Shown: positions 26,960-35,750, counted from the first letter of the stretch. The stretch: DNA of 64,000 nucleotides from Roseovarius spongiae (GCF_003651245.1 NZ_RAPE01000001.1:1054001-1118000), one strand, 5' to 3'. The notes: generated by a model not told the origin, from the sequence alone. Numbers and translations: made by a program.

Positions 26960-27394
26960 ATGCAAGATCAAATCAACGACGCGACACTCGAGGAGCTGGT
27001 TTTCGAAGCGCTCCGCAAGGCACGGTTGGCCGTCGCAGCGCTCAGGAAGGGCATGTTCACCTGCTCCGCGAAAGACGACGCGTTCATCTCTCGCTGTCTT
27101 TCGAAGCTGGAAGCCGGACACATTCTCGGCGAAGATGTCGAGGGCACTCTCGATGCCGTTCGAAGGGTTCTCTCCCGGGAAATAGAGAAGGAAACCTTCG
27201 AGACAAAACGGGTTTTCGACGGCTATCACGATCCCGAATTCGGAGACGTGGGACGTGTCTTCGAAATTCCTGTGCGAACCGTGCGCGGGGATGATCTCGC
27301 CGAATTGCTTGCTCAACTCGATGGGCTTTCCGAGGCAAGGAACGCTGCGCTCGATCGGTTGCGTGCAGAGAAAGAAGTCCGCAAACGGATCTGA
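26960..27394 (+). CDS. Hypothetical protein, helical and charged
   Basis: A 144-residue protein of unknown family with alternating acidic and basic residues and probable long helices, especially at both ends (DDLAELLAQLDGLSEARNAA near residue 116). The ribosome-binding site AGGAAAGGA precedes the ATG. It ends just before a strong stem-loop and faces a minus-strand integrase gene. It could be a regulatory or structural accessory protein of the mobile element; nothing more can be said. Confidence 0.5.
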   Translation: MQDQINDATLEELVFEALRKARLAVAALRKGMFTCSAKDDAFISRCLSKLEAGHILGEDVEGTLDAVRRVLSREIEKETFETKRVFDGYHDPEFGDVGRVFEIPVRTVRGDDLAELLAQLDGLSEARNAALDRLRAEKEVRKRI

Positions 27395-27399
27395 AATGG

Positions 27400-27427
27400 G
27401 CCCTGCCGCGCCGAAGCGCGGCAGGGC
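27400..27427. terminator. Stem-loop between convergent genes, probable terminator
   Basis: A perfect 12-bp stem (GCCCTGCCGCGC / GCGCGGCAGGGC) closes a CGAA tetraloop, five bases after the stop at 27394 and six bases before the end of the convergent integrase gene. The T-tract is weak on both sides, so it may serve as a bidirectional block with modest efficiency. Confidence 0.65.
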
Positions 27428-27433
27428 CTTCAT

Positions 27434-29689
27434 TCATCCGACCACCCTAAGGCCCTGCGTTTCGGCTTTCTTCCGGGCTTCACTCGGCGCGTCAGAAAAC
27501 GGGCTGTTGATCATCGAGATGTCGATTTTGACATCCCGTATACGCTCGAGGAGCACGTCGATGTGCAAGCCCTGACTGTAGGAACGATCTCCTTCGTCGC
27601 GCGGCTCGTGTCCCATGAGCCGACACCTGATCGCGTCCGACTTGTCGCGGTTCATCAGGTCACCGTGGAAGGTCGTCCGGAATGCGTGGAAGTCGAGACC
27701 GGGCCAGTAACAGTCATTTGTCTGGCGGTAGTAGGTGAACTTCTTCGAGAAATTCTCCGAGAACTTCCCCTTGGTCTGTCCGCGGGTCAGGTTCGGAAAG
27801 AGGCGGCTCTGCCCCTGGCGCCGGCGCATCTCAACGAGTTGCAGCAAGCCGAGCTCGATGAGTTGCGGATGGATGGGTACCTTGCGTTGAGACTCGTCCG
27901 ATTTCACATGGTTGGCATCGCATCGCTTGATATCGATATAGGGTATGTTGCGATCGCTGCCGAAATCCTCGGGCGCAAGCTGGCAAGCCTCTTCTTCCCG
28001 GAACCCCATTAGACGGGCGAGAAGGGGAAGCCAGAACAGCGGCTCGCCGGGGTCGTCGATCTCGCCCTGAAAGACGGGTGAGTGGAACAGTGTCAGGATC
28101 CGGTCGTCCCACACGGTACGCGCCCGGCTCGCCTCTTTCGCGGCCATGCGCTTCTTGTCGCTGTTGGATACCGAACAGATCTCGAACGGATTTTTGTCGA
28201 TCAACTGAAGGTCATAGAGCATCTGCCCCACGGCGCGCATCGTCCGACGGTGCTTGATGATGGTTTCCGACCGTAGCCGGGGTTGCAATGCCTCGCGCCG
28301 CGCCTGCTCCTTGTCAGCCTCGGTCGCATCGGGGCGGGATGCCAGAACATGGAGGTTGGCTTCCGAGTCCGTTTCCTCGTCCGAGTCGATCCGTTCGATG
28401 AGTTCACGATAGCCATTCTCGGCCAGATATCTTTCCTGTCCCTTGCCGTGCTTGGCCGGGATGCGTGGCAGGAAAGCAAGGGCGTCGCGGATGTCGTTCT
28501 TGTTCGCATCCTCAAACGTCACATCCCCCACGAATTCCGGCCAGAAGCTTTCCGCGAACCGGATCTTGCTGGCGCTGTCCTTTTGCCAGTTCCGGCCTGC
28601 ATCGGCGTCCCGCGTTTGCTCACGCGCAAATTCATTGCCGTATCCGGCTTCCTTCAGTTCGCGATACAACCTGATCGCCTGGACCACGGTGATCCCGCGC
28701 GGGGAAGCAAGCGCCGTGCGACTTTCCTCGCTCAGATCTCGCAGGTCGATGTTTTCCAGCAGTGGGGGGCGCATTTTTGCCCTGATGGCGGTCTCGTCTT
28801 CGAGAGTGGCCGCGGCGCGGGTCTCGACGGTGGCCTCGGCTTGCGATGCGCCTGCCGGCGTTCGGGACGGCTCCTCTTGTCGGGGTCGTTCCGTGGTCTC
28901 GCTGGCCCGCGGCGTTTCGATTGTCGTGCAGATGGGGGCCGGCGTCGGCGCCGCTGGCGCCGTGTAAATCGGAGCGACAGGGGCCGGAGAAACCCGCGGC
29001 GGCGTTCCTGGAGGCGCAGGCGAGGCAATCGGAGCCGGTGTGGCGTGGGTCCTGATCGAAGCCGCATTGCCTGGCATTCCGTTTGAAGCTGCACCAAGTG
29101 GGCTACGGGCCGACACGAATATCGGGCTCGGCGTGTCGAACCGGCCGAGTTCGCGGTTCTCACGCTCCCGGCTGACATCAAGCAGGATCCTGGTCGCTTC
29201 GTATGCGAGCATCCGCCAGCTTTCGGTATCCTCGGCGAGATGGATGCCGAGACGCTCCGCGACGGCTCTCAGAGGGGCACGGACAACCTCCCGATCGCCG
29301 CAAGCCAGGGCGTGGCGCAGGACGTCCTGCGTCGCCTGTTCGCAGGCAGCGGCCTGATGGGCGGCCGCCTCGCTCCGGGGCGGTGCCATGGCCCGCACGG
29401 CGGCGTGCGCGTCGATCTGGAAGCGGGCAAGCTCCTCGAGCAGCCTGATGTCCTCGGTCCCAAGATGGTTCATTCTCGTCTCCGTTCCCAGGGCGAAGGC
29501 GAGATCGCAGAGCGCCGTCAGGCGTCGGGCGAGATCCTTCGCATCGCCGGGGACGTGGGTTCGAAGCGAGAGGCAGAGGAAATTGTCTGAATCAAGGTTT
29601 ACTGACGCCAGCCGTGCGGGCATCCGGCGACGGAAGAAGAAGCCCGACTTCCTGGCTTCGAGATAAGGGATGTGTGCGATTCCGGTCAT
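27434..29689 (-). CDS. Large tyrosine integrase next to the tRNA-Asn fragment
   Basis: A 751-residue site-specific integrase. The N-terminus has the motif SGFFFRRRMPARL, common in integrases of Rhodobacterales elements (DUF6538-like). A Pro/Ala-rich linker of about 100 residues follows near residues 200-310. The catalytic core is C-terminal: Arg in LMGFREEEA, HxxR in FHAFRTT, MGHEPRD, and Tyr in DRSYSQG. The ATG at 29689 is preferred to 29779 because the extra N-terminus would be encoded by short GTGCAC repeats that look like binding sites. The gene begins 178 bases from a tRNA-Asn fragment, so it probably integrated an element at that tRNA, extending leftwards. Confidence 0.82.
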   Translation of the reverse strand: MTGIAHIPYLEARKSGFFFRRRMPARLASVNLDSDNFLCLSLRTHVPGDAKDLARRLTALCDLAFALGTETRMNHLGTEDIRLLEELARFQIDAHAAVRAMAPPRSEAAAHQAAACEQATQDVLRHALACGDREVVRAPLRAVAERLGIHLAEDTESWRMLAYEATRILLDVSRERENRELGRFDTPSPIFVSARSPLGAASNGMPGNAASIRTHATPAPIASPAPPGTPPRVSPAPVAPIYTAPAAPTPAPICTTIETPRASETTERPRQEEPSRTPAGASQAEATVETRAAATLEDETAIRAKMRPPLLENIDLRDLSEESRTALASPRGITVVQAIRLYRELKEAGYGNEFAREQTRDADAGRNWQKDSASKIRFAESFWPEFVGDVTFEDANKNDIRDALAFLPRIPAKHGKGQERYLAENGYRELIERIDSDEETDSEANLHVLASRPDATEADKEQARREALQPRLRSETIIKHRRTMRAVGQMLYDLQLIDKNPFEICSVSNSDKKRMAAKEASRARTVWDDRILTLFHSPVFQGEIDDPGEPLFWLPLLARLMGFREEEACQLAPEDFGSDRNIPYIDIKRCDANHVKSDESQRKVPIHPQLIELGLLQLVEMRRRQGQSRLFPNLTRGQTKGKFSENFSKKFTYYRQTNDCYWPGLDFHAFRTTFHGDLMNRDKSDAIRCRLMGHEPRDEGDRSYSQGLHIDVLLERIRDVKIDISMINSPFSDAPSEARKKAETQGLRVVG

Positions 29690-29737
29690 GGTCGGAGACC
29701 TCCGTGATACGGGTTTCGGGGCATCCCGGAATCGCGC

Positions 29738-29802
29738 GTGCACCCGTTCGTGCACCGGATCGTGCCGCATTTTGTGCACCTATTCGTGCACCTCGGGTGC
29801 AC
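29738..29802. repeat. 12-bp-phased GTGCAC repeats upstream of the integrase gene
   Basis: The palindromic hexamer GTGCAC occurs at 29738, 29750, 29774, 29786 and 29797, with a degenerate copy (GTGCCG) at 29762. The spacing is 12, 12, 12, 12 and 11 bases. The array lies between the integrase start (29689) and the tRNA fragment (29867). It is likely an arm-type integrase or excisionase binding array or an operator for the integrase promoter. Confidence 0.6.
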
Positions 29803-29866
29803 AGGGTACGCAATCTGCGACTCCGCTCGAACGGATTTCCAATGAAATCAGTGGCTTGGAGGATTT

Positions 29867-29916
29867 TTGGCTCCGGCGGTAGGGATCGAACCTACGACCA
29901 ATTGATTAACAGTCAA
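29867..29916. repeat. Distal attachment site (50-bp tRNA-Asn 3' fragment)
   Basis: Fifty bases are identical to 39142-39191. They cover the tRNA-Asn gene from the anticodon arm to the CCA end plus one flanking base. The similarity stops at 29917, so the 5' half of the tRNA is missing. This is the typical scar of integration at a tRNA 3' end, and marks the far end of the 9.3-kb element. Confidence 0.93.
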
Positions 29917-30016
29917 GCTTTAGGGCGAAGCTGACCCTAACTTTCTAAAACTATCGCATCTAAAAATCACTATAGTTTATTGGTGTTTGCCTACAATGTG
30001 AGCCTCTGTTAGTAAC

Positions 30017-30067
30017 TTGGGGTAACGGTTCAAAACTGGCCGGTGCGTTACCCCAGTGTTACCCCAG
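30017..30067. promoter_or_regulatory. Candidate integrase arm-type sites, left end
   Basis: The ten-base motif GTTACCCCAG occurs twice in tandem at 30047-30056 and 30058-30067, and a near-copy in the opposite orientation lies at 30017-30026. A matching tandem pair lies at the other end of the element (39058-39079). Paired copies at both ends suggest integrase arm binding sites. The integrase start codon follows at 30082, so they may also control its promoter. Confidence 0.6.
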
Positions 30068-30081
30068 AGGGAGAATTGACT

Positions 30082-31314
30082 ATGGCAAGGGCGCTCACGA
30101 CAAAGACGATAGAGGCCGTAAAGCCCGGCGAGAACCGCCGCGAAATTCCCGACCCGGCACTGTCCGGGCTATATCTTGTGATCCAGCCAAGCGGCGTGAA
30201 GTCTTGGGCCTTGCGCTATCGCTATGCGGGCAAGCCGAAAAAGCTGACGTTGGGCCGATGGCCGGTGATGGGGCTGGCCGATGCGCGTGCTGCCGCGTCC
30301 GACGCTATCGAGGCGGTGGACCACGGCAACGATCCGAGCGCGGCGAAGAAGCGAACCAAGGCCGCGCGGATGGAGGCGCAGTTATCCGAGCGGGACAAGA
30401 TCAAGACACTGATGGAGCGATACGGCAGGCGGCACCTGTCCACCCTGAAATCTGGCGAGACAATCAAGCGCGAGTTGAACCGGCATGTGGTGGCCGTTTG
30501 GGGCGAGCGGGATATTCACGACATTACCAAGCGCGACGTTATCGACCTGCTGGACGGGATAGCTGACAGCGGGCGGGTTGTGACTGCGAACCGCGTTCGG
30601 GCGTATCTCAACAAGTTTCTGAACTGGTGCGTGGAGCGCGACGTTATTGATCAGTCGCCAGCAATGGGCGTTAAACCGGCGGCGAAGGAAAAGAGCCGCG
30701 ACCGCGTTTTGTCGGATGATGAAATCAGATGGTTCTGGGAAGCCTGCACCCGCGAGGGCCAGCCGTGGGGGCATCTTGGCAAAATGCTGTTGCTGACCGG
30801 GCAACGGCTTGGCGAGGTTGTGAACATGACCGACCGCGAGGTGAGCGGCGATCTGTGGCAGCTTGAGGCTGATAGGACAAAGAACGGGCGCGCGCATGAC
30901 GTGCCGTTGTCAGAGACCGCACGGGACGTTCTGGGGGCCGTGGAGCGCCTCAAGAGCGATGCGGGATATGTGTTCACCACGAACGGCAGAAGCGCGTTAC
31001 AGGGCTACCACAAGGGCCGGAATCACATTGCCAAACGCATGGCGGAGGTTGCAGGGCAGGAAATCTCGCACTGGACGTTTCACGATCTGCGCCGCACCGC
31101 TGCAACCGGCATGGCGCGGCTGGGTATTCCGGTGCGCGTCACCGAGGCGGTTTTGAATCATGTAAGCGGCACCGCAGGCGGCATTGTGAGCGTTTACCAA
31201 CGGCACGACTATGCAGATGAAAAGCGGGACGCGCTGGACGCATGGGCGCGCCTGGTGGCCGATCTGGTGGAAGGCACGGCAGATAATGTGGTGCGAATTG
31301 AGGGGGCAAGATGA
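30082..31314 (+). CDS. int: Tyrosine integrase (DUF4102/P4-type) of the satellite
   Basis: A 410-residue phage-type integrase. The N-terminal DUF4102 arm-binding domain is clear (ALTTKTIEAVKPGENRREIP; LYLVIQPSGVKSWALRYRY), then a SAM-like core-binding domain, then the catalytic domain with Arg in LTGQRLGEV, HDLRRTAAT, and the terminal VYQRHDY Tyr. It inserts the element at tRNA-Asn. The ATG at 30082 has GGGAG upstream; the longer frame from 30043 would be read through the arm-type repeats. It sits 165 bases inside the distal att repeat, and its end overlaps the next gene by four bases. Confidence 0.93.
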   Translation: MARALTTKTIEAVKPGENRREIPDPALSGLYLVIQPSGVKSWALRYRYAGKPKKLTLGRWPVMGLADARAAASDAIEAVDHGNDPSAAKKRTKAARMEAQLSERDKIKTLMERYGRRHLSTLKSGETIKRELNRHVVAVWGERDIHDITKRDVIDLLDGIADSGRVVTANRVRAYLNKFLNWCVERDVIDQSPAMGVKPAAKEKSRDRVLSDDEIRWFWEACTREGQPWGHLGKMLLLTGQRLGEVVNMTDREVSGDLWQLEADRTKNGRAHDVPLSETARDVLGAVERLKSDAGYVFTTNGRSALQGYHKGRNHIAKRMAEVAGQEISHWTFHDLRRTAATGMARLGIPVRVTEAVLNHVSGTAGGIVSVYQRHDYADEKRDALDAWARLVADLVEGTADNVVRIEGAR

Positions 31315-32039
31315 GCGACTTCACTCAGGACCAGATATTTTCCCTGATATGCGAACACTGCGACGTCGCTTATCTTGGTGACGATCAAACAAAACGTGAT
31401 CCGCAGAACTTTGATCTATCTCCCGAGGATTATCGGAAACTAAGTTCGCAAATAGCGAGAATGCACGGCGCAGCCCACGTTTGGACTAGGCCCAGCAAGA
31501 TCGAGTCTGAGATCGAGGACGCACGAAAAAAAATTTCATCTGCCATAGCGGCAATCAAAGGTCTTGACGGCCATGCTAAATCGCTAGCCCGAATCGAAGC
31601 AGACCGGGGGCGTGAGGAACGTCTCCTTGCTCAGCTTGAGGAAAGCGCGCGTTTAGGTGGGACTAAAGGGGAGCAGTCAGTGCGGGCCAAAGAAATCTGC
31701 GCTGCGTATCAGCCCCAACCTATAGCAGAATGGGTCGATCATGCCGCCATCGCCGCGATGGAGAAATTGCGGGACGCTCTGATATATCCCGTAGAACAGG
31801 CAATACCGAACGCGCCGACCGGACCGGGCCGCCCGCCCAACCGTCGCGCGTATCTTGTAGCAGAACATGCCTACCTGATTTTCAAGGATCTAACCGGTCG
31901 AAAGCCAACCTTCTGGAACGCCAAGGAAACTACCCCGTTCGGACGCATGGTTGAATTATTATTTAGGGTTTACGGGATTAAGAGCACCGTTCGGAAGCCC
32001 ATCGAAGCGGCTATGCACAAATTCAGTCCAGATGAGTAA
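31311..32039 (+). CDS. Hypothetical satellite protein with coiled coil
   Basis: A 242-residue protein of unknown function, translationally coupled to the integrase gene (ATGA). Residues about 60-125 are predicted coiled coil by eye (IEDARKKISSAIAAIKG and following charged heptads). The C-terminal part (GPGRPPNRRAYLVAEH...TPFGRMVELLFRVYGI) is the kind of conserved helical segment common in small proteins next to integrases of alphaproteobacterial elements. Its base composition is AT-richer than its neighbours. No enzymatic motif is seen. Confidence 0.6.
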   Translation: MSDFTQDQIFSLICEHCDVAYLGDDQTKRDPQNFDLSPEDYRKLSSQIARMHGAAHVWTRPSKIESEIEDARKKISSAIAAIKGLDGHAKSLARIEADRGREERLLAQLEESARLGGTKGEQSVRAKEICAAYQPQPIAEWVDHAAIAAMEKLRDALIYPVEQAIPNAPTGPGRPPNRRAYLVAEHAYLIFKDLTGRKPTFWNAKETTPFGRMVELLFRVYGIKSTVRKPIEAAMHKFSPDE

Positions 32040-32148
32040 TTGAGGCATTTAGCGCCCGAAACCACATTAAACGTATCGTTAGGCCACGGCATAACCGCCT
32101 TGGTCGCATGAAGCAGGCCGAGGCACGAACCGAAAGGAGCCTTGGCTT

Positions 32149-32403
32149 ATGAACACCCAAATCGAACCTGCAATTGCGCGTGGATTGAGGGCAACCGACC
32201 CCGAACACGACCGCAACCCCCACCACCGGATTCAGGCGGCTACCGTGCGCCAAATGTGCGGCGGCATCAGCGACATGACGTTGTGGAGGTGGCTGGAAAA
32301 TCCCGAACTGGATTTCCCGCGCCCGATCTACATAGGCCGCCGCCGCTACTGGCGCGAGGCCGAAATCATCGCATGGCTGGAAGCTCGTGAGGTGGCGGCA
32401 TGA
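32149..32403 (+). CDS. AlpA-family helix-turn-helix regulator
   Basis: An 84-residue protein with the AlpA/excisionase winged helix-turn-helix: VRQMCGGISDMTLWRWLE for the helices and FPRPIYIGRRRYWREAEI for the wing and final helix. Proteins of this class activate integrase or replication genes in P4-like satellites, or act as directionality factors. The ribosome-binding site is AAAGGAG. The 3' end overlaps the next gene by four bases, so it heads the replication operon. Confidence 0.85.
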   Translation: MNTQIEPAIARGLRATDPEHDRNPHHRIQAATVRQMCGGISDMTLWRWLENPELDFPRPIYIGRRRYWREAEIIAWLEAREVAA

Positions 32404-32789
32404 CCATCAAACTTTCCGACCTTCCCTCCGAAGCCATCGAAAAGCTGAAACCGCTTTCGTTCCATGACTTCAAAATGCTGGCGATTGATGCCCGCAGGAT
32501 GTGCGAAGGTGAAATCTTGGCCGAGTTGCCGACAAACTCGATGGAAGCGGCGAAGGACGCCAATGCTTGCCGGATCCGTGGCGCGACCACGATCGACGTT
32601 GACGCCGCCGAAGGCTTTGTCGAATCCGCCTTGGAAGTCGCCAGCACCGCGTTGGCAAATCCCGACTTCGACAGCACCGACGCAATCCACCTGCACCGGA
32701 TCATCCGGGCGGTGGTGAACGCGCAACAGGCCAGCATGAGCAATATGCGCGAGGCAAACAGGTGCCTGCGCGCAGCGATCTGCAAATAG
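32400..32789 (+). CDS. Hypothetical satellite protein
   Basis: A 129-residue, mostly helical protein with no named family, coupled to the AlpA-like gene by an ATGA overlap. It has several Met/Ala/Asn-rich helices and no membrane segment. After its stop a short GC-rich stem (around CCCCCACCG and CGGCGGGGG near 32791-32817) could form a hairpin. The position between regulator and primase suggests a replication or regulatory accessory role. Confidence 0.5.
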   Translation: MTIKLSDLPSEAIEKLKPLSFHDFKMLAIDARRMCEGEILAELPTNSMEAAKDANACRIRGATTIDVDAAEGFVESALEVASTALANPDFDSTDAIHLHRIIRAVVNAQQASMSNMREANRCLRAAICK

Positions 32790-32902
32790 AAACCCCCACC
32801 GAAAGCGACGGCGGGGGCTAACTGAAATTGAGGCTTTGGAGGGCTTCAACAGGCAACATAGCACCGCCCGTTGCTTTCGGCAATTCCCGAGGCAATGAGC
32901 AA

Positions 32903-33109
32903 ATGAACAATATCCACTTTCTAAGACCTTCCAAGATCGGTGAACACCCCGTCGAATATCAAAAGGCGCACCCTGAAGTTGGCGGGATTGACGTCATCGT
33001 GTGGCGCGATACGCGGCGCGATGACGGCTTTCTTGTTAATTGCCGCGACTGGAAACGCGCACATGAACTTGTGGACGTGATCCGCCGGGCAAAGGAGGCG
33101 GGCCAGTGA
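32903..33109 (+). CDS. Small hypothetical satellite protein
   Basis: A 68-residue protein starting at the ATG at 32903 (upstream GAGG); a longer frame from 32828 lacks a ribosome-binding site. The sequence ends with helices rich in Arg and Asp. It overlaps the next very small gene by four bases (GTGA), part of the tight chain leading into the Prim-Pol gene. Function unknown. Confidence 0.5.
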   Translation: MNNIHFLRPSKIGEHPVEYQKAHPEVGGIDVIVWRDTRRDDGFLVNCRDWKRAHELVDVIRRAKEAGQ

Positions 33110-33201
33110 GACAGCTTCAAATCAATTTCCTGATGCGCGTTCACGGCATGACCGAAGCGCAGGCATCCGCGCTTTGCGCGCTGATCTGGGGGGTGAGCTG
33201 A
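33106..33201 (+). CDS. Very small ORF coupled to the Prim-Pol gene
   Basis: A 31-residue reading frame from a GTG at 33106 that overlaps the previous stop (GTGA) and ends in TGATG, overlapping the Prim-Pol start. AAAGGAGG lies upstream at good spacing. The peptide has a plausible helix (MTEAQASALCALIWG). Whether the peptide acts or the ORF only couples translation is unknown. Confidence 0.5.
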   Translation: MRQLQINFLMRVHGMTEAQASALCALIWGVS

Positions 33202-35561
33202 TGAACATGCACGACAGTTTCCCCTCCGTCGCCACTGCCGCGCTCGAATATGCCGCGCGGGGCTGGCATGTGTTCCCGGCACCGCCGGGCAAGAAGCAGT
33301 CGCACGAGCGCGGCAAGGATCACGATGGCCGCCGCTGGGGCGCGACGAATGACCCCGATGTTGTCGCCGCGCTTTTCGCCAAACATCCGAACGCGAATAT
33401 CGGGATCGCCACACAGGAAAGCGCGCTTGTCGTTCTGGACCTCGACCGCAAGAACAATGTGGACGGTATCGCCTGGCTGATGGAGCAGATCAAAGCGCAT
33501 GGCGATCTGCCGCATACCATCGAGGCCACCAGCCCGAGCGGCGGTTGGCATGTCTATTTCGAGTATCCCGGCGACTTCGACCCCAAGACCTGCGAGGGCG
33601 AGATTGCGCCCGGCGTTGATGTGCGCGGGCATGGCGGCATGGTGCTGGCCGCGCCTTCGATCAAGCCCGGTTCGGAAAATCCCTATCGCTGGAAGAATCC
33701 GCCGGGCTTTTTTGACGTGGCCGCCGCGCCGCAGTGGATTCTCGACCTTTTGCCGCGCCGCAAGAGGTTGTCGGAGCAGGCCATGCCCGGCGCGCGTGTC
33801 CAGATCAACACCGGCGGCGCATCGACATGGGCCGACAAGGCTTTGCAAGACGAACTCGCCAAGCTACTGGCCGCGCCCGAAGGTCAACGCAATGGCACGT
33901 TGAATCGCGCCGCCTTCAGCTTGGCGCAGATCGTGGCCGGGGGCGGTTTGGTCGAAGATGCCGTTAAGGCGCGGCTGAGCGCCGCCGCTGGTGGCATCGG
34001 ACTGGAGCCGGGCGAGATTGCCGCGACCATCGACAGCGGCTTTCAGGCGGGCTTGCAGACGCCGCGAGGGCCGAAAGAGCGGGCCACCGGCGGCGCAGCG
34101 GAGGCAATGCCGAAACCGGACGCTGATCCGGTTGACCTTTGGGGCAGCTTCGATCCGCCCGAGTTGCCGCGCGATCTGTTGCCGCCGCTGATCGAGGAAT
34201 TCGCCCGCGCCAATGGCGACCAGATGGGGGCCGATCCGGCGGGGCTGGCAATGGCGGCGCTGGTGACATGCGCGGCGGCAATCCCTGATGAGATCAAGAT
34301 CAAGGTGAAGCGGCACGACGACTGGACCGAAAGCGCGCGGCTTTGGGCGGCGCTGATGGGGCCACCGTCTGCAAAGAAAAGCCCGATCATCTCCGCCGCG
34401 ACCGGGCCGCTTTGTCGCTTGGATGTGGAGATGATGCGCGCATGGCAGGAGCGCGTGAACGAATTCGAGGCGCTTCCCGCCGATGAAAAGAAGGGCAAGC
34501 CGCGTCCGAAGCAAACCCGCTTGCGGATCGAGGATGCAACCGTCGAGGCCGCGCAACAGGTTTTGGAGGGCAGCCCGTGGGGCGTTCTGCTGCTGCAAGA
34601 CGAACTGAGCGGCTTTTTCGGGGCGATGGACAAATACAACGGCGGCAAGGCGGCGCAGGCTGACCGGGCGTTCTGGTTGCGCAGCTTCAACGGCGGCGCG
34701 TTCGCGCTGAACCGGGTTGGACGCGGCGCGGCGATCATCGACAACCTGTCCATTTCCATGCTGGGCGGAATCCAGCCCGAACCCTTGCGCAAGATTGCCG
34801 GGGATGCGGTGGATGATGGCCTGTTGCAGCGGTTGTTCCCGATCATGTTGCGCAATGCCACGATGGGCCGGGATGAACCCATGCCCGATGTAAACGCGCG
34901 TTACCGGCGGCTTATCGAGGCGCTGCGCGATCTTTCGGCACCGGGTTTTGCCGGTATGGGCGTTCTGGAATTCGACAGCGGCGCGCAGGCGATCCGGCGC
35001 GACTTGGAGGCGCGGCACCTTGATCTGCAATCGCTCGAAACGATCAACCGCAAACTGGCATCCCATATCGGCAAGTATGACGGGCTTTTCGCGCGCCTTT
35101 GCGTGGTCTGGCATTGCATCGAATATGCGGGCCATGAACTGCCCGCGACAGTCACAGAGGCGACCGCACAGCGCGTGGCCGCCTTCCTGCACCGCTTCCT
35201 GCTGGCGCACGCTATCGCCTTCTACAGCGGCGTTCTGGGCTTGTCTGACGACCACGACCGCCTGACGGCAATCGCCGGGCATATCCTGACGCACAAGCTG
35301 GACCGCATCACTAACCGGGATGTGCAGCGCGGCGACCGGACCATGCGCGGGCTGAAGGATTTTGAAATCCGACCGCTGCTGGAGCAACTCGCCGCCTTGG
35401 GTTGGCTGGACCGGATCGACCCGCCGCGCCCGTCATCACCGCCGCATTGGCAGGTGAACCCAGCGGTTCACGCTAAATTCACCGACCGCGCTGCCCGCGA
35501 GGCAGATCGCCGCCTTGTGGCGCGCGAGACGATCCAGGGTCTTAGCGGGGGGAAGGCATGA
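33201..35561 (+). CDS. Bifunctional primase-polymerase with DUF3987 ATPase domain
   Basis: A 786-residue replication protein. Residues about 10-190 are a Prim-Pol domain of the archaeo-eukaryotic primase type: AARGWHVFPAPPGKK, VLDLDRKNNVDG with the catalytic Asp pair, SPSGGWHVYFEYPG with the third active-site part, and GVDVRGHGGMVLAAPS. The rest, from about residue 330, is a DUF3987 helicase-like ATPase (LWAALMGPPSAKKSPII as the P-loop region, LLLQDELSGFFGAM as Walker B). Such proteins start and drive replication of satellites and plasmids. The ATG at 33201 overlaps the small upstream ORF. A long inverted repeat begins four bases after the stop, a candidate origin. Confidence 0.88.
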   Translation: MNMHDSFPSVATAALEYAARGWHVFPAPPGKKQSHERGKDHDGRRWGATNDPDVVAALFAKHPNANIGIATQESALVVLDLDRKNNVDGIAWLMEQIKAHGDLPHTIEATSPSGGWHVYFEYPGDFDPKTCEGEIAPGVDVRGHGGMVLAAPSIKPGSENPYRWKNPPGFFDVAAAPQWILDLLPRRKRLSEQAMPGARVQINTGGASTWADKALQDELAKLLAAPEGQRNGTLNRAAFSLAQIVAGGGLVEDAVKARLSAAAGGIGLEPGEIAATIDSGFQAGLQTPRGPKERATGGAAEAMPKPDADPVDLWGSFDPPELPRDLLPPLIEEFARANGDQMGADPAGLAMAALVTCAAAIPDEIKIKVKRHDDWTESARLWAALMGPPSAKKSPIISAATGPLCRLDVEMMRAWQERVNEFEALPADEKKGKPRPKQTRLRIEDATVEAAQQVLEGSPWGVLLLQDELSGFFGAMDKYNGGKAAQADRAFWLRSFNGGAFALNRVGRGAAIIDNLSISMLGGIQPEPLRKIAGDAVDDGLLQRLFPIMLRNATMGRDEPMPDVNARYRRLIEALRDLSAPGFAGMGVLEFDSGAQAIRRDLEARHLDLQSLETINRKLASHIGKYDGLFARLCVVWHCIEYAGHELPATVTEATAQRVAAFLHRFLLAHAIAFYSGVLGLSDDHDRLTAIAGHILTHKLDRITNRDVQRGDRTMRGLKDFEIRPLLEQLAALGWLDRIDPPRPSSPPHWQVNPAVHAKFTDRAAREADRRLVARETIQGLSGGKA

Positions 35562-35564
35562 TTT

Positions 35565-35666
35565 TGTCACCATTGTCCCTTGCGCGCACGTCACAGGGGC
35601 AGCAATCCACCTCTTTTTCTATTGCGACAAGTTTCCGCCTCACGCGCGCAAGGGACAATGGTGACA
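35565..35666. repeat. 23-bp perfect inverted repeat behind the Prim-Pol gene
   Basis: The arms at 35565-35587 and 35644-35666 are perfect reverse complements (core CACCATTGTCCCTTGCGCGC), separated by 56 bases that include a T-rich stretch. It begins four bases after the replication gene. Such a structure beside a primase gene suggests a replication origin, though a transcription terminator or regulatory hairpin is possible. Confidence 0.7.
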
Positions 35667-35750
35667 GAATAACCCTTTCCGCCCGGATGAAGGCGTTTAG
35701 GCGACCGAAGCCGCGATGGCACGAAACCACCACCACGAAAGGAACGAGCA

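Noticed and set aside
29690..29779. N-terminal extension of the large integrase from 29779
   Set aside because: The added 30 residues are encoded by the GTGCAC array; the family motif begins just after the ATG at 29689.
29738..29802. CRISPR array at the phased repeats
   Set aside because: The repeat is six bases at 12-base steps with no spacers of CRISPR length and no cas genes anywhere in the window.
29867..29941. Second tRNA-Asn gene
   Set aside because: Only the 3' part matches; after 29916 the sequence cannot form the acceptor and D stems, so it is an attachment scar.
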